From Terriglobia bacterium (GTDB taxonomy: Bacteria > Acidobacteriota > Terriglobia > Terriglobales > Acidobacteriaceae), in assembly GCA_020073165.1 (NCBI GenBank), contig JAIQFP010000029.1:1-43263 (forward strand): DNA of 43,263 nucleotides, in the 5' to 3' direction. Below, piece after piece: positions 8,035-15,950 of the stretch (positions within the stretch are counted from its first letter, which is position 1; every line of letters starts with the position of its first letter). A program made the position numbers and the translations under genes. Below the pieces are notes generated by a model, which saw nothing but the letters and a program-made list of their open reading frames with translations, was not told the origin of the DNA and did no database searches.

Positions 8035-8056
8035 GAGACGCAGCTTGCTGCGTCTC
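8035..8056 (+). terminator. Palindrome between convergent genes
   Basis: GAGACGCAGC-TT-GCTGCGTCTC is a perfect 10-bp inverted repeat with a 2-nt centre, located between the ends of cutA and the convergent methyltransferase. It could stop transcription in both directions, but it lacks a T tract. It may also be a dispersed repeat: the TAGAGACGCAG form is familiar from other genomes. Confidence 0.5.
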
Positions 8057-8069
8057 CCCGCGTGGCCAA

Positions 8070-8861
8070 TCAGGGCATATCCGCACTCAGATTTAGGCGC
8101 CAGTAGTCCAAGGAATAAGGAGGGTCATCAGCAGCCGCCTGCCGGGTCAGTTCCTCGAGAAATTCATCACGCAGTCCGGCGTCCGGGATGCGTTCCAGGT
8201 GCCGGTGCAAAATCACCGTCCGCACAAATTCGGAGTATTTCCCCGCCTCCTCAAACACGGTCAATGCCGGTTCGAGCCCGGTGTCCACGGCCACGAACCC
8301 GGCGCGCCGCAACCTTTCCGCCGCGGTCTCCGCGTCCGAGTAGGTCCACGGCTCGGCATATCCACCGAGGAACGGCGAGTATTTCGGGCTCGCCGCGAGC
8401 GCCGCTGCGCGTTTGCGCAAACGTTCCAGATTGGGGCCACCGCCGCACTGCGCCCGCAGCCATCCCCCAGGGCGCAACGCTCCATACAAACTGCGGAACA
8501 GCTTGTCATGGTCCAGCACCCAGTGAAACGATGCCGTACTGAAAATTCCATCGAAGGCGCGCTTGAACGGGAGCGCCTGCAAGTCGGCATTCACCCACAA
8601 CACCCGATCGCCAAATCGAGGTGCCAGATGTTCGCGCGCGGTGCGCAGCATGTTCTGGGATAGATCCACCGCGATGACCCGTCCATGGGGCAGAGCTTCG
8701 AGCAGATCGGCGGTGAGCCGTCCCGTGCCACAGCCCGCATCGAGCAGCGTCTCATCGCCGTGCAATTTCACCCGGGCCAACACCTTCTTGCCCCAGCTAA
8801 GCTGCGGCCCGGAGAGACGATGGTAAGCGGAAGAATCCCACTCGCGCGAGTATGGAGTCAT
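8070..8861 (-). CDS. SAM-dependent methyltransferase
   Basis: A 263-residue class I methyltransferase. Motif I LLDAGCGTGRLT (about 39-50) binds SAM, followed by VIAVDLSQNML (motif II acidic residue), WVNADLQALPF and the post-I region FDGIFSTASFHWVLDHD. The layout resembles the trans-aconitate 2-methyltransferase/UbiE-like group, with substrate-binding elements in the C-terminal third. The substrate is unknown and neighbours do not help. Convergent with cutA. Confidence 0.88.
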   Translation of the reverse strand: MTPYSREWDSSAYHRLSGPQLSWGKKVLARVKLHGDETLLDAGCGTGRLTADLLEALPHGRVIAVDLSQNMLRTAREHLAPRFGDRVLWVNADLQALPFKRAFDGIFSTASFHWVLDHDKLFRSLYGALRPGGWLRAQCGGGPNLERLRKRAAALAASPKYSPFLGGYAEPWTYSDAETAAERLRRAGFVAVDTGLEPALTVFEEAGKYSEFVRTVILHRHLERIPDAGLRDEFLEELTRQAAADDPPYSLDYWRLNLSADMP

Positions 8862-8894
8862 GCGGGGAAGGATAGCAGGGAAAATTGGGACTGA

Positions 8895-8987
8895 TCACTC
8901 ATCCTCGATTGGCAAAACGATCACGGCAGGTTGAGAGTCTTCCTGTGTAATGGCGTAAACAATCCGGTTTCCGGACGAATCGAGGCC
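8895..8987 (-). pseudogene. In-frame extension beyond the amber stop
   Basis: Immediately after the TAG (8990-8988), in the same frame, 30 sense codons read GLDSSGNRIVYAITQEDS..VIVLPIEDE and end at TGA. The composition is protein-like rather than random. It may be the original C-terminus, cut off by a nonsense mutation, or chance. No gene start of its own was found. Confidence 0.35.
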
Positions 8988-9641
8988 CTAGTCGTATAGC
9001 CACTCCAAGAGCCCATATTGTTGACACAGTAAATACAACTTGTCACGTTCTTTTCGCCCTTCGTGTGAGTCCGCATGAGCCTTCGCGAAGTCGTGGTTGG
9101 CGATAGCGTTCTTCATGCTGCTCGCGATGAGCCTTATCCGGGCTTGCAGTTCGACGACATCCGCCGGGAGCGAGCCGCGTTCTCTGACAAATTCTTCCCG
9201 TATCGAATCATCATGTGGCACCCGGGCCAACTCTTCGCGAGTTGATTCGAGACGAACGCCGCGATCATACAGTATCTCTCCCGCTAAGCATTTCCCTTCC
9301 CGAAGGAGGCCAAGCAACAGATGTCCAGTGCCGATGCGTTTACTCGAAAGCTGATCTGCCTCCTCTGTTGCAAAAGCCAGCACACGTTTGCCTGCAATGC
9401 TGAGTGGAAGGTCTCCGGAGGCTGGAGCCTTCTCATGGACGGGCTTGCTTTGCTCGACCTTTCTCCAAACTGTTTCCAGCGCCCAAGGCGAACCAAGGAA
9501 CCGGTGTGCCAGGCTCATGTCTTCCCTCAACAAGCCCAGTAGGAGATGTTCCACTTCAATTTCAGAGCTTTCGCATTGACTGGCTATGTACCTCGACCAA
9601 AAGATCACGCGTCTTGCTCTCTCCGTATAACGCTCAAACAT
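8988..9641 (-). CDS. ClpC N-domain and UVR-motif protein, no ATPase
   Basis: A 217-residue protein with two Clp_N repeats: MFERYTERARRVIFWSRYIA..EVEHLLLGLLRE (1-45) and KRVLAFATEEADQLSSKRIGTGHLLLGLLREGKCLA (about 83-120). A C-terminal UVR-like segment follows (SMKNAIANHDFAKAHADSHEGRKERDKLYLL, about 175-205). ClpC proteins have the same N-domain and UVR-type linker, but here both AAA+ modules are absent, as in other stand-alone Clp_N proteins that may act as adaptors. The frame ends at an amber TAG after EWLYD and continues open for 30 further codons, so the true protein may once have been longer. Confidence 0.85.
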   Translation of the reverse strand: MFERYTERARRVIFWSRYIASQCESSEIEVEHLLLGLLREDMSLAHRFLGSPWALETVWRKVEQSKPVHEKAPASGDLPLSIAGKRVLAFATEEADQLSSKRIGTGHLLLGLLREGKCLAGEILYDRGVRLESTREELARVPHDDSIREEFVRERGSLPADVVELQARIRLIASSMKNAIANHDFAKAHADSHEGRKERDKLYLLCQQYGLLEWLYD

Positions 9642-9688
9642 GCGTTCTCTTTTCTCTACAAAATCCTCTCACTCGAATAGAGACCGAA

Positions 9689-9781
9689 ATGAACGTGACA
9701 ACCGTCGAAATCAAGGCGTTTAGACCACTTACCTGGGCCCCGCGCCAAGCCGTGGACCCGCGTTTAATCCCTGGCGACTGA
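9689..9781 (+). pseudogene. Possible 5' remnant of a VOC/glyoxalase gene
   Basis: A 30-codon frame starting MNVTTVEIKAF, which resembles the opening of many glyoxalase/bleomycin-resistance-type proteins, then losing similarity and stopping. No continuation was found in other frames nearby. There is no clear ribosome-binding site. Weak evidence. Confidence 0.25.
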
Positions 9782-9786
9782 ATGCC

Positions 9787-10947
9787 CTACATCGCCCCCA
9801 GCGCCTCATCCATATCGGCAACAATGTCTTCCACGTCCTCAATCCCGACCGAAATCCGCACCATGCCGTCGGTGATCCCGATCGCCGCACGCCCCTTTTC
9901 CCCTAGCGCCGCGTGCGTCATGGTGGCTGGATGCGAGATCAGCGTCTCCACCCCGCCGAGTGACTCGCCCAGCGAGCACACTCGCACCTTTTTCAGCATC
10001 TTGTTGGCGTTGGAGCGCGAGCCGGTCTCGAAGGTGATCATGGACCCGAAGCCGCTCATCTGCCGCTTCGCTAGTTCGTGCTGCGGATGCTCCGGCAGCC
10101 CGGGATAGAAGACTTTTTTCACTTTCTTGTGTTTGGCCAGGAACTCTGCCACCCGCCTGCCGTTGCGATCGTGCTGCTCCATGCGGACGGCAAGGGTCTT
10201 CACGCCACGCAGCACCAGCCAGCACTCAAACGGCGAAAGAATCGCTCCCGCCGCCTTTTGCAGAAACGCCAGCTTCTCCACCTGCTGCGGCCGGGTGCAT
10301 ACCACCACTCCCCCCAGACCGTCGCTGTGCCCGTTAAGGAACTTCGTGGTCGAGTGCACCACCATGTCCGCGCCCAGCGCGATAGGCTGCTGAAAGTACG
10401 GCGACATGAAGGTGTTGTCCACCACCAGTTCTACTTTCTTGCGGCGGCAGACTTCGCTGATTGCCCGGATATCGCTCAGCGTCATGAGCGGATTGGTCGG
10501 CGTTTCGATGTACGTCATGCGCGTGTTCTTGCGGATGGCACGCTCTACATTTCTTACATCGGACGAATCCACGTAGGTGAATTCCAGGCCGAGATCAGCC
10601 CAGACTTGATTGAACAACCGGGGCACACCGCCATACAGATCGTTTCCACACACCACGTGGTCGCCCGACTTGCACATGGTGGTAAGCGCATTGATCGCGG
10701 CCATCCCGCTGGCAAACACGCACGACCCAATCCCGCCTTCGAGCGCCGCTAGGTTCTGCTCCAGCCGGGTACGAGTGGGATTCGACACTCGGGAGTACTC
10801 ATAGCCCTTGTGCTTGCCCAACTCTTCCTGTACGTAGGTCGAAGTCGGGTAGATGGGTACCGTCACCGCTCCGGTCAGCGGATCAGGCTCCTGCCCGACG
10901 TGGATGGCGCGAGTCGCGAAACCGGCTGGCTTGTTTTGCTTAGACAT
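9787..10947 (-). CDS. Cystathionine gamma-synthase/lyase family PLP enzyme
   Basis: A 386-residue fold-type I PLP enzyme of the Cys/Met metabolism family. Evidence: YEYSRVSNPTRTRLEQNLAALEGG, the FASGMAAINA substrate loop, VDNTFMSPYFQQP, the PLP Schiff-base Lys202 in HSTTKFLNGHSD, and the C-terminal SLGGVETLISHPA..RISVGIED block. It could make cystathionine from an activated homoserine (MetB) or split cystathionine (gamma-lyase); motifs do not separate these. The neighbour 107 bp downstream on the same strand side is a CBS-like beta-synthase, which favours reverse transsulfuration. The start MSKQNKPAGF is preferred over an in-frame ATG at 10974, because the intervening DNA is a dispersed repeat (10963-10978). 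Confidence 0.9.
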   Translation of the reverse strand: MSKQNKPAGFATRAIHVGQEPDPLTGAVTVPIYPTSTYVQEELGKHKGYEYSRVSNPTRTRLEQNLAALEGGIGSCVFASGMAAINALTTMCKSGDHVVCGNDLYGGVPRLFNQVWADLGLEFTYVDSSDVRNVERAIRKNTRMTYIETPTNPLMTLSDIRAISEVCRRKKVELVVDNTFMSPYFQQPIALGADMVVHSTTKFLNGHSDGLGGVVVCTRPQQVEKLAFLQKAAGAILSPFECWLVLRGVKTLAVRMEQHDRNGRRVAEFLAKHKKVKKVFYPGLPEHPQHELAKRQMSGFGSMITFETGSRSNANKMLKKVRVCSLGESLGGVETLISHPATMTHAALGEKGRAAIGITDGMVRISVGIEDVEDIVADMDEALGAM

Positions 10948-11054
10948 GATGTCTTTCTGTGGAGCACTCAGCATTCAGTCCCTCGAGGATTGTGCCAATG
11001 CCAGAAAGAACGAGGTTTGGCTAATTGCTAACTGCTAGTTGCCAAGTGCTGCTT

Positions 11055-12008
11055 TTATACCCCACCCTCAAAAATCTTCTTCGACAAATATCGCTCCGCC
11101 GAGTCCGGAATCATGGTCACCACCCGCTTCCCCGGTCCCAGCCGTCTGGCCACTTCCAGGGAGGCAAAAACGTTGGCACCGCTGCTGGAACCCGCCAGCA
11201 CGCCTTCCCGAGCTGCCAGCGTCTTCACCATGCCAAAGGCGTCCGAATCCGTCACCATGATCACTTCGTCGCACACCGACGCATCAAAGTTCTTGGGGAT
11301 GAAGCTCGACCCGATGCCCTCCACCTTGTGCTTGCCCGGTTTACCGCCGCCCAGCACCGATCCCTGGGTCTCGACCGCAATTGCCAGCACCTTGGGCAGA
11401 CGCTCCTTTACATAACGTGCAATCCCAGTGAATGTCCCCGCCGTGCCGGCGCCGATCACCACGGCATCGAGCCGGCCTTCCATCTGGTCAAACATTTCGC
11501 GGGCGGTGGTTTCGTAGTGGTAATCGGGATTGGCGGGATTTTCGAATTGCGCCGCCATGAACGCGTTGGGATCGCGCGCGGCAAGCGCGTTGGCCCGGTC
11601 AATTGCTCCCTGCATGCCCTCGTCGTCCGGTGTACGGGTCACCTCGGCGCCGAGGGCGCGCATGATCATCACTTTTTCTTCCGAGAATTTCTCCGGTACG
11701 AACAACGCCACTTTGTACCCGCGATTCACTCCGATCAGCGCCAGCCCAATCCCGGTGTTCCCGGCCGTCGCCTCCACAATGGTGCCGCCGGGCCGAAGGC
11801 GCCCTTCCTCCTCCGCCCTGCGGATCATCCCGATGGCCGCGCGGTCTTTCACACTTCCGCCGGGGTTCAGATACTCCAGCTTGGCGTACACGTCCGCGGA
11901 GCCGGGAGGGACAATTCGCTTCAACTGCAGCATGGGAGTTTCACCGACCAGTTGGGTGATGTCGTCGGCGACGCGCAGGCGGGTGCCCTCAATGGTTTTC
12001 ATTCGCAC
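11055..12008 (-). CDS. Cystathionine beta-synthase/cysteine synthase family
   Basis: A 317-residue fold-type II PLP enzyme. PLP lysine: NPGGSVKDR (Lys54). Phosphate loop: GAGTAGTFTG. Substrate loop: EATAGNTGIGLA. Details lean toward CBS over CysK: FENPANPDYHYETTAREMFDQ and VEGIGSSFIPKNFD. It has no CBS regulatory or haem domain. It would join serine (or O-acetylserine) with homocysteine (or sulfide). It lies upstream of the gamma-synthase/lyase gene on the same strand, so the two could convert homocysteine to cysteine. The start is GTG 12008 or ATG 12002; no strong ribosome-binding site distinguishes them. Confidence 0.88.
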   Translation of the reverse strand: MRMKTIEGTRLRVADDITQLVGETPMLQLKRIVPPGSADVYAKLEYLNPGGSVKDRAAIGMIRRAEEEGRLRPGGTIVEATAGNTGIGLALIGVNRGYKVALFVPEKFSEEKVMIMRALGAEVTRTPDDEGMQGAIDRANALAARDPNAFMAAQFENPANPDYHYETTAREMFDQMEGRLDAVVIGAGTAGTFTGIARYVKERLPKVLAIAVETQGSVLGGGKPGKHKVEGIGSSFIPKNFDASVCDEVIMVTDSDAFGMVKTLAAREGVLAGSSSGANVFASLEVARRLGPGKRVVTMIPDSAERYLSKKIFEGGV

Positions 12009-12077
12009 CGTACAGAGTACGGAAGCTCAGGTGGAAGCGTCAATTACCGGAGGTCACATCAGGCCACGATCAAACTG

Positions 12078-13196
12078 CTAGTTCGCCGCACGTTCCTGGC
12101 CGGGATAGTAGCCGCTGCGTGTCCGGACCGTCAGCTTGCCGTGCCCGGACGCATGCGCATCCACGTGGATGGTGCGATATCCACCCACATTCTTGGGAGT
12201 GGACGGCTTATAACCGAGGGTGTACTGGTTGCGGATGTCATGCGCCACCGTCCGGCTGATTTCGTCCACTTCGTCCAGCGTCTTGGGAAAAAACGAGATC
12301 CCCCCGCTCCGTTCTGCCATGGTCTGCAACGCTCGCCGCGCCCGTCTGGCCTTCTCTTCGCCCAGCAACCCGATGGCGTATACCGTGGGCCCGTTCTCCT
12401 CCGACAAGCGCCGCACCGCCTGCTCCAGCGATTCGCGGCTGGCGTTGTCTTCCCCATCGGTCACCACGAACAGCACTTTCTTTTGCAGACGGGCATGCTT
12501 CCTCAGTTCGTCCGCTGTAGCCACCACGGCATCGTAAAGCGCGGTGCCGCCCCGGGTTTCGTACTTTTCCAGCGCCTCCTTCAGCAGGTTGATGTTGCTG
12601 GTGAAGGACTGGTCCAGGTAGTACTCGTCGTTGAAGTTGACCACGCAGACTTCGTCCTGCTGGTTGCTGGAGCGCACCAGGTTTAACGCCGCCTTGTTGA
12701 CCTTGTCGCGCTTCTCCCGCATGGAGCCGGAGTTGTCGATCACGATGCCCATTGAAACCGGAATGTCCTCGTGCCGGAACGAAGTGATCTTCTGTGGCTT
12801 GCCGTCCTCAAACACAGAAAATGCGTTCCGGTCCAATCCGGTGACCATACGCTGCTTGTCGTCCACCACAGTGGCGTGCAGAACCACTTCTTCGACTTGT
12901 GTCTTGAACACGAAAACGCCGCTGTCGCTACTCTGTGGAGTTTGTCCCTGGCCACCGGCGGGTTTCCCCTCATCCGGGGCCTGCGGCTGCGCTGGCGGTT
13001 GTTGTCCCTGGGCAGGCGGCTGGGTCGGCTGTCCCCCCGCAGTCGGTGGGTTCGGCTGGCTGGTAGTGCCCGCCGGCGGTTGCGAAGGATTGCTGGTGGG
13101 AGGATTCTGCGGGGTTGTGTTCTGGGGCGCGGCCCCGATGCAGAAGAAAAGTAAGGTGATTAGCAGGATCAGAACACGGTCATTCCGAAGGCGCAT
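12078..13196 (-). CDS. Secreted VWFA-related protein (Pro/Gln-rich linker)
   Basis: A 372-residue exported protein. A signal peptide (RVLILLITLLFFCIGAAPQ) is followed by a Pro/Gln/Thr-rich low-complexity linker (about 25-90) and a von Willebrand A domain with an intact MIDAS: DNSGSM, a Thr in RGGTALYDAV, and VTDGEDNAS. It ends in LGYKP and SGYYPG strands typical of the acidobacterial VWFA-related family. Such domains bind ligands via a metal ion; partners are unknown. The start at 13196 (MRLRNDR) overlaps the end of the upstream VWFA gene by 17 bp, so they are probably co-translated. Confidence 0.88.
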   Translation of the reverse strand: MRLRNDRVLILLITLLFFCIGAAPQNTTPQNPPTSNPSQPPAGTTSQPNPPTAGGQPTQPPAQGQQPPAQPQAPDEGKPAGGQGQTPQSSDSGVFVFKTQVEEVVLHATVVDDKQRMVTGLDRNAFSVFEDGKPQKITSFRHEDIPVSMGIVIDNSGSMREKRDKVNKAALNLVRSSNQQDEVCVVNFNDEYYLDQSFTSNINLLKEALEKYETRGGTALYDAVVATADELRKHARLQKKVLFVVTDGEDNASRESLEQAVRRLSEENGPTVYAIGLLGEEKARRARRALQTMAERSGGISFFPKTLDEVDEISRTVAHDIRNQYTLGYKPSTPKNVGGYRTIHVDAHASGHGKLTVRTRSGYYPGQERAAN

Positions 13197-14286
13197 AGTA
13201 ACCCGTCTTGGCGTACACACGGAGCGGCGGCAGTCCTTTGGGCGGAATCAACTTCACTTTTATCTTACGCCATTTGCCATCGTGCGTCGGGTTCTTTGGA
13301 CGGTATCCCAGCACATATTGGTTGCGTAGTTCGATGCCTATTTTTGTGGCTACATCCGCCAAGTCGTTCGGGTTATCGATGGTAAAGGTCCGTCCCCCGG
13401 TGAGTTCGGAAATGTCGCTCAGCAGGCCGGGACCCAGGCGCTCCTCTTCGGTGGGGAAATAGTGGTCGTAAATCCCAATCGCGTAAATGAGCGCATCAGC
13501 TTCTTTCGCCAGCGACTTGATCTCGCCTTCGGTGTAGCGGCTGTGGTTGTCGCCCCCATCGGAGATGATCAACAGCGCCTTCTTCTGGTACTTCGCCTGC
13601 CGCATCTTGCTGATCCCCAGATAAATCGCATCCAGCAGCGCCGTACGGCCTTTGGGAATGGTGTACACCAGCTTGCCCTGGATGTCGTCCACCGACTGGG
13701 TAAAGTCGGAAATCTCTTCCGGCTTGTCCGCGAAGGCGATCATGAAGAACTCGTCCTGCGGGTTGGCAGTCTTGAAGAATTCCACCACCGCCTCGCGGGC
13801 GCGCTCGATCTTGCTGCTCATGCTTCCGCTTACGTCGAAAATCACCCCCAGGGAAACCGGGGCGTCTTCGCTGGAGAAGTGCTTGATCTCCTGCTGGTCC
13901 TTGCCTTCAAACAGGGCGAAGTTGTCTCTGTCGAGTCCCGTTACCAGGCGGTTCATGGGATCGGTGATCGTCACGGGCACCAGGACCAGGTCCACATCCA
14001 CCTTCACCGGCTTGGTGTGTGTCCTCAGGGCGGGATCGATGCCGTCATCGTGCTTGGGCTGTGGTGGCTCGACGCGTGGCTTGACGTGCACATCTTCGAC
14101 TGCGACCTGCCCCCAGGCCATGGTAGGCAGGAAGAAACTCACGGCGATGCCTACTGCAAGGAGGGCACAAAACAACAATCCTTGGCTTGGGGCAGACCAC
14201 ACAAGGACGCTCTGGGTCCGGGATGGGGCCGAGTTGACGGGCCGGGCTAGAATCTCAGGGCGAGATGACCCACGGTGGCGGGCCAT
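13180..14286 (-). CDS. Secreted VWFA-related protein
   Basis: A 368-residue protein. After a basic N-terminus comes a signal anchor (GLLFCALLAVGIAVSFFLPTMAWG, about 36-59), a beta-rich family segment (VDVDLVLVPVTITDPMNRLVTGLDRDNF) and a VWA domain with MIDAS DVSGSMS, a Thr in KGRTALLDAIY and IISDGGDNHSRY. The C-terminal strands QYVLGYRP and VYAKTGYYAP are those of the VWFA-related family. It is close kin of the protein at 20063-21073 (shared DVSGSM/DISGSM context, NPQDEFFM, YFPTEEERLGP, TIDNPNDLADV), so the pair arose by duplication. First gene of a two-gene unit. Confidence 0.9.
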   Translation of the reverse strand: MARHRGSSRPEILARPVNSAPSRTQSVLVWSAPSQGLLFCALLAVGIAVSFFLPTMAWGQVAVEDVHVKPRVEPPQPKHDDGIDPALRTHTKPVKVDVDLVLVPVTITDPMNRLVTGLDRDNFALFEGKDQQEIKHFSSEDAPVSLGVIFDVSGSMSSKIERAREAVVEFFKTANPQDEFFMIAFADKPEEISDFTQSVDDIQGKLVYTIPKGRTALLDAIYLGISKMRQAKYQKKALLIISDGGDNHSRYTEGEIKSLAKEADALIYAIGIYDHYFPTEEERLGPGLLSDISELTGGRTFTIDNPNDLADVATKIGIELRNQYVLGYRPKNPTHDGKWRKIKVKLIPPKGLPPLRVYAKTGYYAPSE

Positions 14287-14454
14287 AGTGACCTCATTGC
14301 TGGGATACTACCACAGTCGTTCCTGGCCGATGTCAGGCTTTTTGCCCGTGGTCTTAGACTGGGTGAGGTACGCAAAGGTTTGCTCAGTCCACAATCTTTC
14401 CAACCCGGCTTCTGCGACCGAAACGCTCTTGCTACAATTCCCCAGTTCGGCTAA

Positions 14455-15813
14455 ATGGCTCATATTTCGCCATTCCGCGCTCTTCGTTACGACCCTGCCC
14501 GGGCTTCCCTGCCGCAGGTGGTTACCCAGCCATACGACAAGATCACCCCTGAGATGCAAGCGCAGTACCACGCCGACAGCCCCTACAACCTGGTCCGGAT
14601 CATCCTCGGCAAACAGGAACCCACGGACACCAGCGAGGACAATCGCTATACCCGGGCTGCCGCCTACTTCCACGACTGGCGCCGACAAGGCATCTTCCTG
14701 CAGGACCCCGAACCATCTCTTTACTCTTACGTACAGAGGTTCACGGTGCCCGGGGGGAAGACCGAACTGGAGCGGCGGGGCTTCATCGGCCTGGGGCGGA
14801 TCGAGGATTACCCGGCAGGAGTCGTTTTCCGCCACGAGCAGACCCTGGCCAAGCCCAAAGCCGACCGCTTGGACCTGCTGCGCGCCACCCGCGCCCACTT
14901 TGGACAGCTTTTCATGCTGTACAGCGATCCCGCCGGGGAAATCGACAGCCTGCTGGCGCCTGCCGATGCACCCGACATGGAAACCCGCGACCAATACGGC
15001 GTTCTCCACCGGGTCTGGAGAATCGCCGACTCCAGCCTGATTAACCTCGTCCGCGGCAAGATGCGCGACAAGAAGCTGATCATCGCCGACGGCCATCATC
15101 GTTACGAGACCGCTCTCAACTACCGCAACGAACGCCGGGCTGCGGCCGCCGGATCGGCTCCCGGAGTCCCCCGCGAGCGTTCCTCGGGCAGCCCGCTGGT
15201 TCGCGCCACTGAGCCGGAAGACGCCCCCTACGAACTGGTGATGATGACCTTCATCAATATGGACAGCCCCGGCCTGGTGATTTTGCCAGGCCACCGAGTC
15301 GTGCATGGGCTGGAGTCCTTCTCGCCCGACGCCCTGCGCGACGGCGCCCGCGCCTACTTCAGCGTCGAAGAGGTTGACCCTCCCATCGACGCCCTCCGCG
15401 CCAACGCCATCTTGCGCGAAGCCGGACACATGGGCACGGCTCTGCTGGCGGTCACTGCCAATCGCGCCTTTCTCTTCGACACGCCCAAAGCCATCGGCTC
15501 AAGTGTGCTTGCCGACCTGTCGTTGCGGCAACAATCGCTCGATGTAGTGCAGTTGCACAAATGTCTGCTGCAAGGAGTGCTGGGAATTTCCGAAGAAGCC
15601 ATCCGCGATCAGCAGAACATCAGCTATGTCCGCGAGACTGCGGAAGCGCTGGACCGGGTCCGCAGCGGTGGGGCGAACGTGGCCTTTCTCATGAACCCCG
15701 TCCGCATGCAACAGGTGCGCGACATCGCCTTCGCTGGAGAAGTGTTGCCGCAGAAATCCACGGATTTCTATCCCAAACTCCTGAGCGGCCTCACCATTTA
15801 CGCGCTGGAGTAA
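14455..15813 (+). CDS. DUF1015 family protein
   Basis: A 452-residue protein of the DUF1015 (COG4198) family. The opening ISPFRALRYDP..TQPYDKITPEMQ and the block KLIIADGHHRYETALNYRNE are its hallmarks. It also has FIGLGRIEDY near 118 and MTFINMDSPGLVILPGHRV. The family is widespread and its biochemical role here is unknown; some relatives are discussed as serine kinases. The start at 14455 has no Shine-Dalgarno sequence, and a TACAAT -10 box (14433-14438) lies 16 nt upstream, giving a very short leader. Confidence 0.88.
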   Translation: MAHISPFRALRYDPARASLPQVVTQPYDKITPEMQAQYHADSPYNLVRIILGKQEPTDTSEDNRYTRAAAYFHDWRRQGIFLQDPEPSLYSYVQRFTVPGGKTELERRGFIGLGRIEDYPAGVVFRHEQTLAKPKADRLDLLRATRAHFGQLFMLYSDPAGEIDSLLAPADAPDMETRDQYGVLHRVWRIADSSLINLVRGKMRDKKLIIADGHHRYETALNYRNERRAAAAGSAPGVPRERSSGSPLVRATEPEDAPYELVMMTFINMDSPGLVILPGHRVVHGLESFSPDALRDGARAYFSVEEVDPPIDALRANAILREAGHMGTALLAVTANRAFLFDTPKAIGSSVLADLSLRQQSLDVVQLHKCLLQGVLGISEEAIRDQQNISYVRETAEALDRVRSGGANVAFLMNPVRMQQVRDIAFAGEVLPQKSTDFYPKLLSGLTIYALE

Positions 15814-15821
15814 TGGACGCG

Positions 15822-15892
15822 GCGCCGGCGTCCCGCCGGCTGTCGAGCTTTGGTTGAGACCCCGGGTCTCGGTTGCCAGTTCCCGCTTCTCA
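15822..15892 (+). repeat. Intergenic repeats after DUF1015 gene
   Basis: GCGCCGGCGTCCCGCCGGCTGTC (15822-15844 in total) shares its GCCGGCGGGAC core with 31700-31752. It is followed by CTCGGTTGCCAGTTCCCG (within 15867-15892), a member of the CAACTGAGAAC repeat family. No gene is seen here. Confidence 0.5.
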
Positions 15893-15950
15893 GCGAACCG
15901 TTACCCAGCAATCCGCACCAGCTCTTCACCCCTGAGGTAAGATTGCCTGT

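Noticed and set aside
8988-8990. The amber codon of the Clp_N protein as pyrrolysine
   Set aside because: The protein is not of a Pyl-using family, and such decoding is not expected in this kind of bacterium; nonsense mutation or a true end is simpler.
11025-12686. 553-codon plus-strand frame opposite the CBS-like and VWFA genes
   Set aside because: It spans the intergenic gap and both conserved genes antisense, is His/Arg-rich, and has no recognisable domain.
13652-15040. 462-codon plus-strand frame across the VWFA gene and the start of the DUF1015 gene
   Set aside because: It is partly antisense to a VWA domain with an intact MIDAS and partly out of frame with DUF1015; composition is Ser/Thr/Arg-rich noise.
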